Positions 50,348 to 58,725 of a DNA stretch of 64,000 nt are shown here, piece after piece. The notes beneath the pieces were generated by a model, which saw nothing but the letters and a program-made list of their open reading frames with translations, had not been told where the DNA came from and did not search any database. Within the stretch, counting starts at the first letter, position 1, and each line of letters starts with the position of its first letter. Source of the DNA: Bacteroides sp. CAG:443 (lineage in GTDB: Bacteria > Bacteroidota > Bacteroidia > Bacteroidales > Bacteroidaceae). Both the position numbers and the translations under genes were made by a program. The DNA lies in the NCBI GenBank assembly GCA_000432735.1, contig FR887822.1, forward strand, positions 48,530 through 112,529, read 5' to 3'.

Positions 50348-51193
50348 CTACAACCATTTGGAAACTTGTACCTCGGTAAGCCTCCAGAGCTCTTTCATCT
50401 GGGAATGATGGAGAAACTTATCCGACAAAGGCTTAGGCCGGCAACTGACATTCAGTGTTCCGGTACGTTTACCCGCTTCTTCATCCAGCAACAGGCTGAC
50501 GGCTGTAGCAGCTCCCTGACGAGGCGTACGAATGAAAGGACGGAAAAGAATATCCGTCAAAGGATCGAACCACATGTGCATGGTAATAATGTCCGTCGAA
50601 ACAATGCCCGGATCGGCAGCATTAACGACAATCCCCCTCTCCCTGATACGGGCAGCCAGTTCCAGCGTAAAGAGAGTCAGAGCCAGTTTCGTATTACTAT
50701 AAATAGGGATACGCCAGAAACTCCCTTTCCTTCCGCGCAAGAAAAAATCAGGGAAATCCAGCTTGCCGATGGCATACGTGCAAGAAACCATATTCACGAT
50801 ACGGCCCCCCGCTCCCATCAGCGGCAAAAGCTTGCGCGTCAGCAGATAGGGTCCGACATAATTCACACTCACGGTACGTTCCAGCCCGTCTTCCGTAATA
50901 TGAAGTCCCGTTTCCATCGTTCCCGCATTATTCATCAGCAAGGTAATCTGTTCACCCCGTTCCACCATCTTCCGGGCAAAAGATGCAACCGAAGCCAGTG
51001 AAGCCAGATCAATAAACTGCACCTCTATATCCGCATTGCCCGTTTCCGCCATAAGCAGATTCCGTTTTTCCGCTGCCCGCACCAGATTACAACATGCCAT
51101 TATCACCCTATAACCAGCCGATGCTACCGCACGAGTTATCTCTGTACCCATACCTCCATCGGCACCCGTTATCACCGCCAGTTTCTTTTCCAT
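50348..51193 (-). CDS. SDR oxidoreductase, probable hydroxysteroid dehydrogenase
   Basis: A 281-residue classical short-chain dehydrogenase: nucleotide loop GADGGMGTEI (family TGxxxGxG), the adenine-binding NNAGT at about residue 90, and the catalytic YxxxK in YSNTKLA (Tyr about 172). Third gene of an operon with a steroid 5-alpha-reductase and an OYE-type reductase. That set matches the gut-Bacteroidetes steroid/bile-acid clusters in which the SDR is a 3-beta-hydroxysteroid dehydrogenase. Reaction direction and stereochemistry cannot be read from sequence. It follows the OYE gene by 1 base. Confidence 0.82.
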   Translation of the reverse strand: MEKKLAVITGADGGMGTEITRAVASAGYRVIMACCNLVRAAEKRNLLMAETGNADIEVQFIDLASLASVASFARKMVERGEQITLLMNNAGTMETGLHITEDGLERTVSVNYVGPYLLTRKLLPLMGAGGRIVNMVSCTYAIGKLDFPDFFLRGRKGSFWRIPIYSNTKLALTLFTLELAARIRERGIVVNAADPGIVSTDIITMHMWFDPLTDILFRPFIRTPRQGAATAVSLLLDEEAGKRTGTLNVSCRPKPLSDKFLHHSQMKELWRLTEVQVSKWL

Positions 51194-51194
51194 C

Positions 51195-52449
51195 TTATCC
51201 CTTGCTTTCTATACGTTCGATTTCCTTCCTGATGCAAGGAGGAAGCTCCTCTTTCAGACGCTGATGACATGCCATGTCGATGGTATACATACGGGCAATG
51301 CAATAATTGCTGTGCTTGCAGTTACAGCGTGCCTTTTCTTCCTCACGCATACGATTTACAAAACCCGGTTCGTTGAGCAACGCACGCCCCATCTGTACCG
51401 CCTCAAATCCATCGTTCAAAACTTCATCGATTTTCTCACGGCTAACCAGTCCTCCTACATACACCAGCGGCATATCCAGTGCCTTCCGGAACTTCAGCGC
51501 ATCTTCCAGAAAATAAGCCTCGCGGAAAGGTACAGCAGGTATCATCCATTTCCCCACCAGACGTACGCCATACTTCAGCCACCAGCAGGTCATGTAGTGC
51601 GTCATGGTACGGATAGGCATTTCTCCTCTCATCACATACATCGGAGCCTTGCTCACGAAACCTCCGCTCAAGACCAGTGCATGGGCACCCGACTGTTGCA
51701 ACCGTCGTGCCACCTGCAGCGATTCCTCCAGTTCCATGCCTCCCCGAAATCCGTCGCGCATGTTCATCTTTACCAATACTGCCATGTCTGTTCCTGCCGC
51801 TTTCATCACCTCCTCCATCACCATGTCCATGAACTTCATCCGGTTTTCCAGCGAACCGCCGAACTGGTCCTTACGGTGATTGGTAGCAGGAGAAAGAAAC
51901 TGGCTGATGAGATAACCGTGTCCGGCATGAATTTCCACAGCATCGAATCCGGATTCACGTGCCAAGCGGACAGCCTGACCGTATGTCCGTGCCATTTCGG
52001 GCAGTTCGTCCGCACGAAGTCCCCGCACAAAGGTAGGCGAATAAAGATTGAATCCACTGCTGGCCCCTACAGGCAGACAGCCACAGATACTCTTGTGCGA
52101 CATGTTGCCGCAATGTCCTAACTGGATACTTGCCGCAGCTCCTTCGGCATGGACGGCATCAGTCAGCCGGCGAAGGCCAGGAACAATCTCCGGACGCATC
52201 CACAACTGGCGGCCGAGTCACAAACCCCCCACGTGGACGGCGGTCGAACGACAAGCCGCTTCGGGTAACTGCCGCATAAGCAACCGTCGTCATGCCAACA
52301 CCACCAGCAGCCACCGAGCGATGATACTCGAGCAACTGCTCAGAAGGTTTGTTGCCAGGGCACATGCTTTCGAAAGCCGCCGAACGAATGGTGCGGTTAC
52401 GTAACGTCAGTGGTCCCAGCCGAACCGGAGTAAATAGTTTTGAATCCAT
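51195..52449 (-). pseudogene. OYE-family NADH:flavin oxidoreductase, frameshifted
   Basis: Two overlapping frames make one single-domain old-yellow-enzyme. The N-part (MDSKLFTPVRLGPLTLRNR to SGLSFDR) is in one frame from 52449; the rest (QLWMRPEIVPGLRRLTDAVH, IQLGHCGNMSHKSICG, FDAVEIHAGHGYLISQFLSP) is in another, ending at 51195 with a CxC...C cluster (RCNCKHSNYCIARM). The shift falls after a TGA at 52218-52220 of the second frame, within 52206-52217 on the plus strand. About ten codons between SFDR and QLW look extra relative to the family. In related clusters this gene is the 5-beta-reductase. If real, the enzyme is inactive here. Confidence 0.82.
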
Positions 52450-52553
52450 AATAATCAGTTAAAAAGTTAACACTGCAAGCTATCCGACCATTTCCAATTC
52501 CATAGAAAAGCCGCTCACTTGCCACGCCCGGAAAAGATACCTCCGGCAACGTA

Positions 52554-53324
52554 CTAATATATATAAGGTATAATCCGCTTCCTGCTTCCGACAGCCTCAT
52601 CTCCAAATTCTTCCCGATAGCGCTTGTAAATGGCATCGGCACGCGGCACCAGATTGGCAGCCGTCCACCAAACAAACACCCATGCAGCAGGCGAACCCGT
52701 CAGCAGAGCGAAGCCAATCCATTCTATCAATTCACCCAGATAATTGGCAGAGGTCACATAGCGGTAAAAGCCTTTCTGCGGCAAATAATGTTTCGTATCG
52801 CCAGGCTTACGGAGGTGGCGGATAACATAATCGGAATGCAGGTTGATTCCCATTCCAAGCACAAACAGCGCCAGCCCGATCCATGGTAGAGAATGCATCC
52901 AGAAATCGCTGCCGTCTGCATACAATCCGGCAGGAGGATAACGAAACAGACTTGTCGTAAGCAACATACCGTTCAGCACATTAAAGACTATTCCCATGGC
53001 AACAATGGCAAGAGGCATACGACTTTTGCCTCTCATCAGCAACGGAAAGACAAACGAACGCTGGAAATAATGCAGCAAGAACAGCAAGGCAAATACAGTC
53101 TGCGGAGCTGAAAGTACCATTCCGCTGCGCACCCATCCGTACAACATGACAATAAACGCCGGTACTTCCATCAGCATCCAGGCAAGTTTGTTGGGAAGAG
53201 AAACTCCCCACGAGGATGTCCGGAACATACCATATCCCGCCTTTACAAAATAAAGCGCCACAAAAACCAGCACACCAGCCACCGACATGGCATACAGAAG
53301 GAATTGATACGTTTCATGACTCAT
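52554..53324 (-). CDS. Steroid 5-alpha-reductase family protein
   Basis: A 256-residue membrane protein with about six helices. The C-terminal half matches the 3-oxo-5-alpha-steroid 4-dehydrogenase domain: GINLHSDYVIRHLRKPGD, then GFYRYVTSANYLGELIEWIGFALLTG and ANLVPRADAIYKRYREEFGDE, with the NADPH and catalytic Glu/Tyr pattern of the family. I start at 53324 (MSHETYQF) because the longer frame upstream only adds a basic, non-conserved run. It begins the operon, with a -7 box at 53349. Likely saturates the 4,5 double bond of 3-oxo-delta4 steroids or bile acids. Confidence 0.85.
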   Translation of the reverse strand: MSHETYQFLLYAMSVAGVLVFVALYFVKAGYGMFRTSSWGVSLPNKLAWMLMEVPAFIVMLYGWVRSGMVLSAPQTVFALLFLLHYFQRSFVFPLLMRGKSRMPLAIVAMGIVFNVLNGMLLTTSLFRYPPAGLYADGSDFWMHSLPWIGLALFVLGMGINLHSDYVIRHLRKPGDTKHYLPQKGFYRYVTSANYLGELIEWIGFALLTGSPAAWVFVWWTAANLVPRADAIYKRYREEFGDEAVGSRKRIIPYIY

Positions 53325-53348
53325 AAGCTTCAATTTTAGGATGATAAC

Positions 53349-53356
53349 CAAAGATA
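53349..53356 (-). promoter_or_regulatory. -7 promoter box of the steroid-reductase operon
   Basis: TATCTTTG on the minus strand, 24 bases before the start at 53324. No -33 TTG found. Confidence 0.5.
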
Positions 53357-53384
53357 GAAAAAAATCGGACACTATCTGTGGTAA

Positions 53385-53466
53385 AAAAAACATAAAAAAT
53401 CCCCTTTTTCTCCGATTCTACTTTCATTCCATTGACAGGAACAAATAGAAATCGCAGAAAAAGGGG
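53385..53466 (-). terminator. Terminator downstream of nadC
   Basis: CCCCTTTTTCTCCGATT (53401-53417) pairs with AATCGCAGAAAAAGGGG (53450-53466), one mismatch. On the minus strand it is followed by ATTTTTTATGTTTTTTTT, a clear U-run. Confidence 0.75.
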
Positions 53467-53580
53467 AAAACAGCCTGCCTGATTACTCGAGGCATCCAAA
53501 GGTGCTCCGGGAAACATCGGCAGGCGAAGAGTATTTTTCCGTACAACTTTCTAAAAATTGCACTTAAGATTCCATACGCA

Positions 53581-54435
53581 TCAGCACGCCTTGAAACTCA
53601 TATCCAGACCTTTTACAGAATGTGTCAGGGCACCTACCGAAATAAAGTCGACACCGCACTCGGCATAGTCGCGCAGCGTATCAAATGTAATACCGCCCGA
53701 TGACTCAAGCTCTACACGTCCGTTCACCATTTCTACTGCCTTGAGGGTATCTGCCGGCGTAAAGTTGTCGAGCATGATACGGTCTACACCGCCCAGATCG
53801 AGTACCTGCTGCAATTCGTCGAAATTACGTACTTCGATTTCAATCTTCAAGTCTTTGCCTTTTGCCTTGCAGTATTCACGGGCACGGGTGATAGCCTTGT
53901 CAATTCCTCCGGCAAAATCGACATGATTGTCTTTCAGCAGAATCATATCGAACAGGCCGATACGGTGATTGACGCCGCCGCCAATCTTGACTGCCATTTT
54001 TTCGAGTACACGCATACCCGGAGTTGTCTTACGAGTATCGAGCACACGCGTCTTGGTTCCCTTCAGGCGTTCTACGTAACGGTGTGTCATGGTAGCAATA
54101 CCGCTCATACGCTGCATGATGTTCAACATCAGGCGCTCGGTCTGAAGCAAGGACTGCACCTTTCCTTCCACTACCATTGCTACATCACCCGGCTTCACGT
54201 GTGCACCGTCGTTGATGAAAACTTCCACCTTCAGCTCAGGGTCGAAACGGCGGAAAACCTCCTTTGCCACCTCGATGCCGGCAAGAATACCTTCTTCCTT
54301 GATCAAAAGTTTCGATTTTCCCATAGCATCGGCAGGAATACACGACAAGGTGGTATGGTCGCCGTCGCCAATATCTTCTGCAAACGACAAGTCGATCAGG
54401 CGATCGATCAAATCCTTAACTACTTTTTCATCCAT
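53581..54435 (-). CDS. nadC: Nicotinate-nucleotide pyrophosphorylase (quinolinate phosphoribosyltransferase)
   Basis: A 284-residue enzyme of de novo NAD synthesis. Family blocks: EDIGDGDHTT at the N-terminus, RLMLNIMQRMSGIATMTHRYVE, TRKTTPGMR (PRPP/quinolinate Arg-Lys), GGGVNHRIGLFDMILLKDNH, and VDRIMLDNF, ESSGGI. Cytoplasmic. Own promoter, divergent from rlmH. nadA and nadB are not in this window. Confidence 0.95.
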   Translation of the reverse strand: MDEKVVKDLIDRLIDLSFAEDIGDGDHTTLSCIPADAMGKSKLLIKEEGILAGIEVAKEVFRRFDPELKVEVFINDGAHVKPGDVAMVVEGKVQSLLQTERLMLNIMQRMSGIATMTHRYVERLKGTKTRVLDTRKTTPGMRVLEKMAVKIGGGVNHRIGLFDMILLKDNHVDFAGGIDKAITRAREYCKAKGKDLKIEIEVRNFDELQQVLDLGGVDRIMLDNFTPADTLKAVEMVNGRVELESSGGITFDTLRDYAECGVDFISVGALTHSVKGLDMSFKAC

Positions 54436-54469
54436 CTTATTTATGATTTTAAATACGTTTTCTTACTGG

Positions 54470-54496
54470 CAAAGGTAAGGATAATCCTTATCTTTG
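54470..54496. promoter_or_regulatory. Back-to-back promoters of nadC (-) and rlmH (+)
   Basis: CAAAGGTA (54470-54477) is TACCTTTG on the minus strand for nadC; TATCTTTG (54489-54496) serves rlmH. The -7 boxes are only 11 bases apart, so the -33 elements must overlap. Confidence 0.6.
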
Positions 54497-54527
54497 CAAA
54501 AAGATTAAAATCAAAACCAGACAGAAA

Positions 54528-55001
54528 ATGAAATTTACGTTACTTGTTGTCGGACGGACAGTAGAAAAACATTACATCACCGCCATAAACGATTACGCGG
54601 AGCGTACGAAACATTATATCTCTTTCGACATAGAAGTCATCCCAGAGCTCAAGAATACCAAAAGCCTGAGCATGGAGCAGCAGAAGGAAAAAGAAGGAGA
54701 ACTGATTCTGAAAGCCTTACAACCGGGCGACGTACCCGTATTGCTCGACGAACACGGCAAGGAGTTTCGCTCCATTGAGTTCGCCGCATGGATAGAACGC
54801 AAGATGCATACGGTAAGCAAGCGGCTGGTGTTCATCATCGGAGGGCCTTACGGCTTCTCGCCTGCCGTATATGCCGCAGCTCAGGAAAAGATATCTTTAT
54901 CGAAAATGACCTTCTCACATCAGATGATCCGCCTGATTTTCGTGGAACAACTCTATCGTGCCATGACCATCTTGAACAACGGTCCGTATCATCATGAATA
55001 A
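54528..55001 (+). CDS. rlmH: 23S rRNA pseudouridine-1915 N3-methyltransferase
   Basis: A 157-residue SPOUT methyltransferase with the family N-terminus MKFTLLVVGRT and the knotted C-terminus: FIIGGPYGFSP (SAM loop) and ISLSKMTFSHQMIRLIFVEQLYRAMTI (start quoted ISLSKMTFSHQM). It methylates helix 69 of 23S rRNA. Length is exactly typical. A hairpin follows at 55012. Confidence 0.96.
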   Translation: MKFTLLVVGRTVEKHYITAINDYAERTKHYISFDIEVIPELKNTKSLSMEQQKEKEGELILKALQPGDVPVLLDEHGKEFRSIEFAAWIERKMHTVSKRLVFIIGGPYGFSPAVYAAAQEKISLSKMTFSHQMIRLIFVEQLYRAMTILNNGPYHHE

Positions 55002-55011
55002 AACAATGTCA

Positions 55012-55049
55012 CACAGACAGCAAGCTATTCATCCAACTTGCTCTCTGTG
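55012..55049. terminator. Hairpin between converging rlmH and alkD-like genes
   Basis: CACAGACAGCAAG (55012-55024) pairs with CTTGCTCTCTGTG (55037-55049) except the central mismatch. No good U-run, so terminator function is uncertain. Confidence 0.5.
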
Positions 55050-55069
55050 CGACCATTATATCTTGCCGA

Positions 55070-55792
55070 TTATCGGGCAGCAGGTCTTTTCATCTGCCGG
55101 ATGAGCTGCTTGGTTTCAGCATCTACCCGATACGATTCCGTTATTTTCTGTAACGCCTTATTGTATGTAAAATCGTCCAGCGTATTTTGTTTCAGGTACT
55201 GCATGGTCAGTTTGGGGAACTTCACAAAGCAAACCGACAAGGCCCATGCCACAGCCATCTTCACATAATATCCGTCGTGCCGGATGGCATCGTATTCTTT
55301 CAGCAATTGTCCGATATGTTCCTCGTCGATGAAAAGCTGCATGCTCATCACCACTCCGAAACGAATCTCGTATTCTCCCCGTGCATGCATCCAGTCCACC
55401 AGATAGGTCCACAAGCGCTCCTTATTGTCTTCGACGAACTTTTTCCCGCCTCCAAACTTGAACGTGTCGCACACCGACCAGCTGTTGATAATCCATACGA
55501 AGCAAGTCACGCGATGCAAATAGTATTCCACATCGTCATCGGGCCTGATGTATCCCAGCACCATACCTTGCAGCATACGCTCCTCCATGTAAAAAGAATC
55601 GGCCGTAAGCAGGTATTCTTCCCAGTTCGTACGGGAAATCTGCTTTGCCAGTTGACGCAAGTCCGGAATCCGGATTCCTAAAACATGCTCAACGCCGGGG
55701 TTCAGACTCTCGGTAAACGATTTGTTTCCCCTCTCCGCCAGACGCAACAAATGCTCTTTGATCGTCAGGTCGTCCAATCGGTATTCTTCCAT
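55070..55792 (-). CDS. DNA alkylation repair protein, AlkD-like
   Basis: A 240-residue helical HEAT-repeat protein of the AlkD family: the start EYRLDDLTIKEHLLRLAERGNK, then GIRIPDLRQLAKQI and TCFVWIINSWSVCDTFKFGG, and YYVKMAVAWALSVCFVKFPK. AlkD-type enzymes excise bulky alkylated purines without base flipping; the activity of the Bacteroidales branch is assumed. Monocistronic. Its minus-strand promoter lies beside the operator of the divergent porin operon. Confidence 0.82.
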   Translation of the reverse strand: MEEYRLDDLTIKEHLLRLAERGNKSFTESLNPGVEHVLGIRIPDLRQLAKQISRTNWEEYLLTADSFYMEERMLQGMVLGYIRPDDDVEYYLHRVTCFVWIINSWSVCDTFKFGGGKKFVEDNKERLWTYLVDWMHARGEYEIRFGVVMSMQLFIDEEHIGQLLKEYDAIRHDGYYVKMAVAWALSVCFVKFPKLTMQYLKQNTLDDFTYNKALQKITESYRVDAETKQLIRQMKRPAAR

Positions 55793-55821
55793 TTCTATAT
55801 ACCATTAAAACAAATTTGGCG

Positions 55822-55829
55822 CAAAGTTA
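55822..55829 (-). promoter_or_regulatory. -7 promoter box of the AlkD-like gene
   Basis: TAACTTTG on the minus strand, 29 bases before the start codon. The dyad at 55839-55856 covers the region where its -33 would be. Confidence 0.5.
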
Positions 55830-55838
55830 AAAACAAGT

Positions 55839-55890
55839 ATACCTACTACTAGGTATTTAACAACTTTTTTTTACTAACTAATAGGTATTG
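55839..55890. promoter_or_regulatory. Dyad operator candidates in the porin-operon promoter
   Basis: Perfect inverted repeat ATACCTA-CTAC-TAGGTAT (55839-55856), followed by a degenerate second copy ACTAACTAATAGGTAT ending at 55888 next to the -33 TTG of the porin promoter. Both contain TAGGTAT. A repressor sitting here would block the porin promoter and perhaps the alkD one. Confidence 0.6.
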
Positions 55891-55918
55891 ATGTCACAAA
55901 ACATGTATTCTACCTTTG
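55888..55918 (+). promoter_or_regulatory. Promoter of the porin-imelysin operon
   Basis: TTG at 55888-55890 and TACCTTTG at 55911-55918 with a 20-base spacer. The ATG at 55952 follows 33 bases later. Confidence 0.7.
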
Positions 55919-55951
55919 CATTTGTTAAAAATAAACAAAAGGAAAGAATAA

Positions 55952-57307
55952 ATGAAAAGCAAAAAGGTTTTATTCTCACTTTGTTTTGCAGCAATGAGTA
56001 CCCACGGTTTTGCGGCAAACGAAATCGAGAAAGTGAGTAGTGACAACGAGAGAACGGAAAAGGAAATGAAAGCTGAAAGGCATTCCATCCTGAAGACAGA
56101 AAAAGGTGGCAAAGGGTTAACTATCGGAGGATATGGAGAGGCTGTGTATAGTCATAACTTCTATTCCGATAAATATATCCGCTATACAGCCAAAGACCCA
56201 AGCATCTACAAAGGAGAGTCGCACGGACGCTTCGACCTGCCACATGTGGTACTTTTCCTGAATTATGATTTCGGACACGGATGGACAATGGGAAGTGAGA
56301 TAGAATTTGAACACGGTGGAACCGAAAGTGCTGTTGAAATAGAGGAAGAGGAAGCGGGTGAATACGAAAGTGAAGTGGAACGTGGCGGAGAAGTTGCACT
56401 GGAACAATTTTGGATTCAGAAGTCCATTTGTCCGGAGTTCAATATCAAATTAGGACATATCATCGTTCCGGTGGGAGGAACGAACCAGCATCATCTGCCA
56501 ACTGAGTTCTTCGGAGTCTATCGTCCAGAGGGAGAAAACACCATCCTTCCTTGTACCTGGCACGAAACGGGCATCAGCTTGTGGGGACAGACAGGCGACT
56601 GGCGCTATGAAGTATTGCTGGTACCGGGGCTAGACTCCGACCGTTTTAATCGTTTGAACTGGATACAAGGCGGTGCCGGCAGCCCATATGAATTTAAGAT
56701 TGGTAACTCCGTAGCCGGAGCTTTCCGCATCGACAATTACTCCGTCAAAGGTTTACGCCTGTCAGTCAGCGGTTATGCCGGCAACTCATTCAACAATTCG
56801 CTAAACGATTATAAGGACAGTGAGAAGTATAAAGACGTGAAAGGAACTGTCTTAATAGGTGCTTTCGACTTTCATTATAATGATCACAACTGGATTGTCC
56901 GCGGTAACTTCGATTACGGTCACCTGAGTGATGCCGACAAGATTACAGAAGTCAATAAAAAAATGAGCAACAACTCTCCGTCACCTCAACAGAACGTGGC
57001 CGAAGCTGCCATTGCTGCCGGTATCGAAGCAGGTTATAATGTATTCTCCCAAATCGAAAAGTTGAATGAGAAAGGACAGAAACTGTATGTCTTCGGCCGT
57101 TACGACTATTACGACTCCATGCACAAGACCAGTACCCCTATTTACAGATTCTGCGGGCGTAATCGTATCGCAGCGGGACTGAACTACTATCCTATTCATG
57201 ACATCGTAGTAAAAGGGGAATATTCCATCGGGTTGATGAGAAGTCCTTACAACAACGAGCCGTCTATATCGGTAGGTGTAGCCTATGCCGGACTTTTTAC
57301 AAAATAA
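55952..57307 (+). CDS. Outer-membrane porin-like protein with acidic loop
   Basis: A 451-residue outer-membrane beta-barrel: signal peptide (ends HGFAAN, about residue 23), a short charged linker, then a porin-like barrel opening with GGYGEAVYSHNFYSD and closing with VGVAYAGLF. Around residues 129-146 a loop is strongly acidic (EIEEEEAGEYESEVE), which could gather metal ions. Homologues are called porin in Bacteroidales. First gene of a four-gene operon with an imelysin lipoprotein and a di-heme lipoprotein, suggesting iron passage. The barrel has no plug domain, so it is not TonB-dependent. Confidence 0.75.
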   Translation: MKSKKVLFSLCFAAMSTHGFAANEIEKVSSDNERTEKEMKAERHSILKTEKGGKGLTIGGYGEAVYSHNFYSDKYIRYTAKDPSIYKGESHGRFDLPHVVLFLNYDFGHGWTMGSEIEFEHGGTESAVEIEEEEAGEYESEVERGGEVALEQFWIQKSICPEFNIKLGHIIVPVGGTNQHHLPTEFFGVYRPEGENTILPCTWHETGISLWGQTGDWRYEVLLVPGLDSDRFNRLNWIQGGAGSPYEFKIGNSVAGAFRIDNYSVKGLRLSVSGYAGNSFNNSLNDYKDSEKYKDVKGTVLIGAFDFHYNDHNWIVRGNFDYGHLSDADKITEVNKKMSNNSPSPQQNVAEAAIAAGIEAGYNVFSQIEKLNEKGQKLYVFGRYDYYDSMHKTSTPIYRFCGRNRIAAGLNYYPIHDIVVKGEYSIGLMRSPYNNEPSISVGVAYAGLFTK

Positions 57308-57357
57308 CTTTCCGACAAACAATTATCACATAATAATAACCCCAAAAGATAAAAGCT

Positions 57358-58593
57358 ATGAACAAGTTTTTTAAACTATCTCTTTGCATGGCTATAAGTG
57401 CCATGACAGCAACAAGCATGATTTCCTGTAGTGACAACAACCATGGAAGTAGTAACTCCGAAGGACTTTCAAACGAAGAACAAGCTCTGAAAGAAGCTAT
57501 CGTACCCTATGTAGACAATACAATTATCGCCACGTACAAAGCAATGGCAGACGAAGCCATATTAATGAGTGACGCTTGTACGAAAGCAAAGGAAACCTAT
57601 CTGAATGGAGATAAGAAAAAGGCTACAGAGTATGTAGCCGAAGCATGTGAGCACTGGACCGAATCACGAAAAGCATGGGAATTGAGCGAGGCTTTTCTAT
57701 TTGGTGCGGCAGGAGATTATAACATCGACCCTCACATTGATTCGTGGCCTTTGGACCAAGTAGCTCTGGATAATCTGCTGAATAACCAGAAGATGATGGA
57801 TGCCATAGGAACCGGCGACTTTGATTACATCACAAGCAATCTGGGATATGGGCTTTTGGGCTATCATGCACTGGAATATATTTTGTTCCAATTGACCGAT
57901 GATTCTCATCGTGAGCCAAGAAACTTCGAAAAGACATACAGCTACAGCGGACAAGTAGTAAATATAACCAACAATCACATGATTTACATGGCAGGAGTCG
58001 CTCAGGATTTGCGCAACCAGTGTATTCGGCTGGAAGCATCTTGGGCAGGAATAGGTAACGTTACGACACAAAAGCAGGAAATTCTTACCGAAACAGAACA
58101 GGAGCCCACATTCAATTACGGTACAAGTATGAAAACCGCCGGGCTAGGAGGAAGCAAATATACCAGCTATACTGTTGCAGCACAAGAACTGATTCAAGGA
58201 TGTATCGACATCGTAGATGAGGTTTGTACCCAGAAAATCGGCCGCCCTAACTCAGGTCAGACAGCCGATGACAAGAACTATATCGAATCTCCCTACGCAT
58301 TAAATTCAGTAGTCGATTTTGTTGACAACATTAAAAGTGTAAAAAATGCATACGAAGGTATAGGATACGATGGAACAAACAACGCGACATCTGTCAGTGC
58401 TTACATTGCTACCATCGACCCATCTACCGATACTGAAGTAAAAGCCTTGATTGATGAAGCAATTACCAAGATACAGGCCATACTGGAACCTTTTGCCAAA
58501 AACGCAACCGGAGCAGAAGCAGACGCTGCCATCGAATCCCTAAGCCAATTGTCTACCGCATTGAATAAAGCAAATAAGGCTCTTTTGAAATAG
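57358..58593 (+). CDS. Imelysin-family lipoprotein
   Basis: A 411-residue lipoprotein (lipobox MISC, Cys24) of the imelysin/IrpA family. The characteristic GxHxxE motif is G168-Y-H170-A-L-E173. The N-domain runs from VPYVDNTIIATYKAM and the second half includes GTSMKTAGLGGSKYTSYTV and VDEVCTQKIGRP. Imelysin proteins bind or deliver iron in the periplasm or at the surface (IrpA, EfeO-M75 group); earlier peptidase M75 naming does not imply proteolysis. It lies 50 bases after the porin gene. Confidence 0.88.
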   Translation: MNKFFKLSLCMAISAMTATSMISCSDNNHGSSNSEGLSNEEQALKEAIVPYVDNTIIATYKAMADEAILMSDACTKAKETYLNGDKKKATEYVAEACEHWTESRKAWELSEAFLFGAAGDYNIDPHIDSWPLDQVALDNLLNNQKMMDAIGTGDFDYITSNLGYGLLGYHALEYILFQLTDDSHREPRNFEKTYSYSGQVVNITNNHMIYMAGVAQDLRNQCIRLEASWAGIGNVTTQKQEILTETEQEPTFNYGTSMKTAGLGGSKYTSYTVAAQELIQGCIDIVDEVCTQKIGRPNSGQTADDKNYIESPYALNSVVDFVDNIKSVKNAYEGIGYDGTNNATSVSAYIATIDPSTDTEVKALIDEAITKIQAILEPFAKNATGAEADAAIESLSQLSTALNKANKALLK

Positions 58594-58725
58594 CCGAAAA
58601 AATTTCTCTTTTAAAATATCAATAACTTCCACGCAGTCGTCTCGGCCCAGAAAAATTATTATTTAAAGCCATCTGGTCCAAGATGGCTGCAACAGCTTGA
58701 ACAACAATCAACATCTATTGCAAAT

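Noticed and set aside
50333..51001. A 222-codon plus-strand frame over the SDR gene
   Set aside because: Opposite-strand shadow of a gene with a complete Rossmann loop and YxxxK motif.
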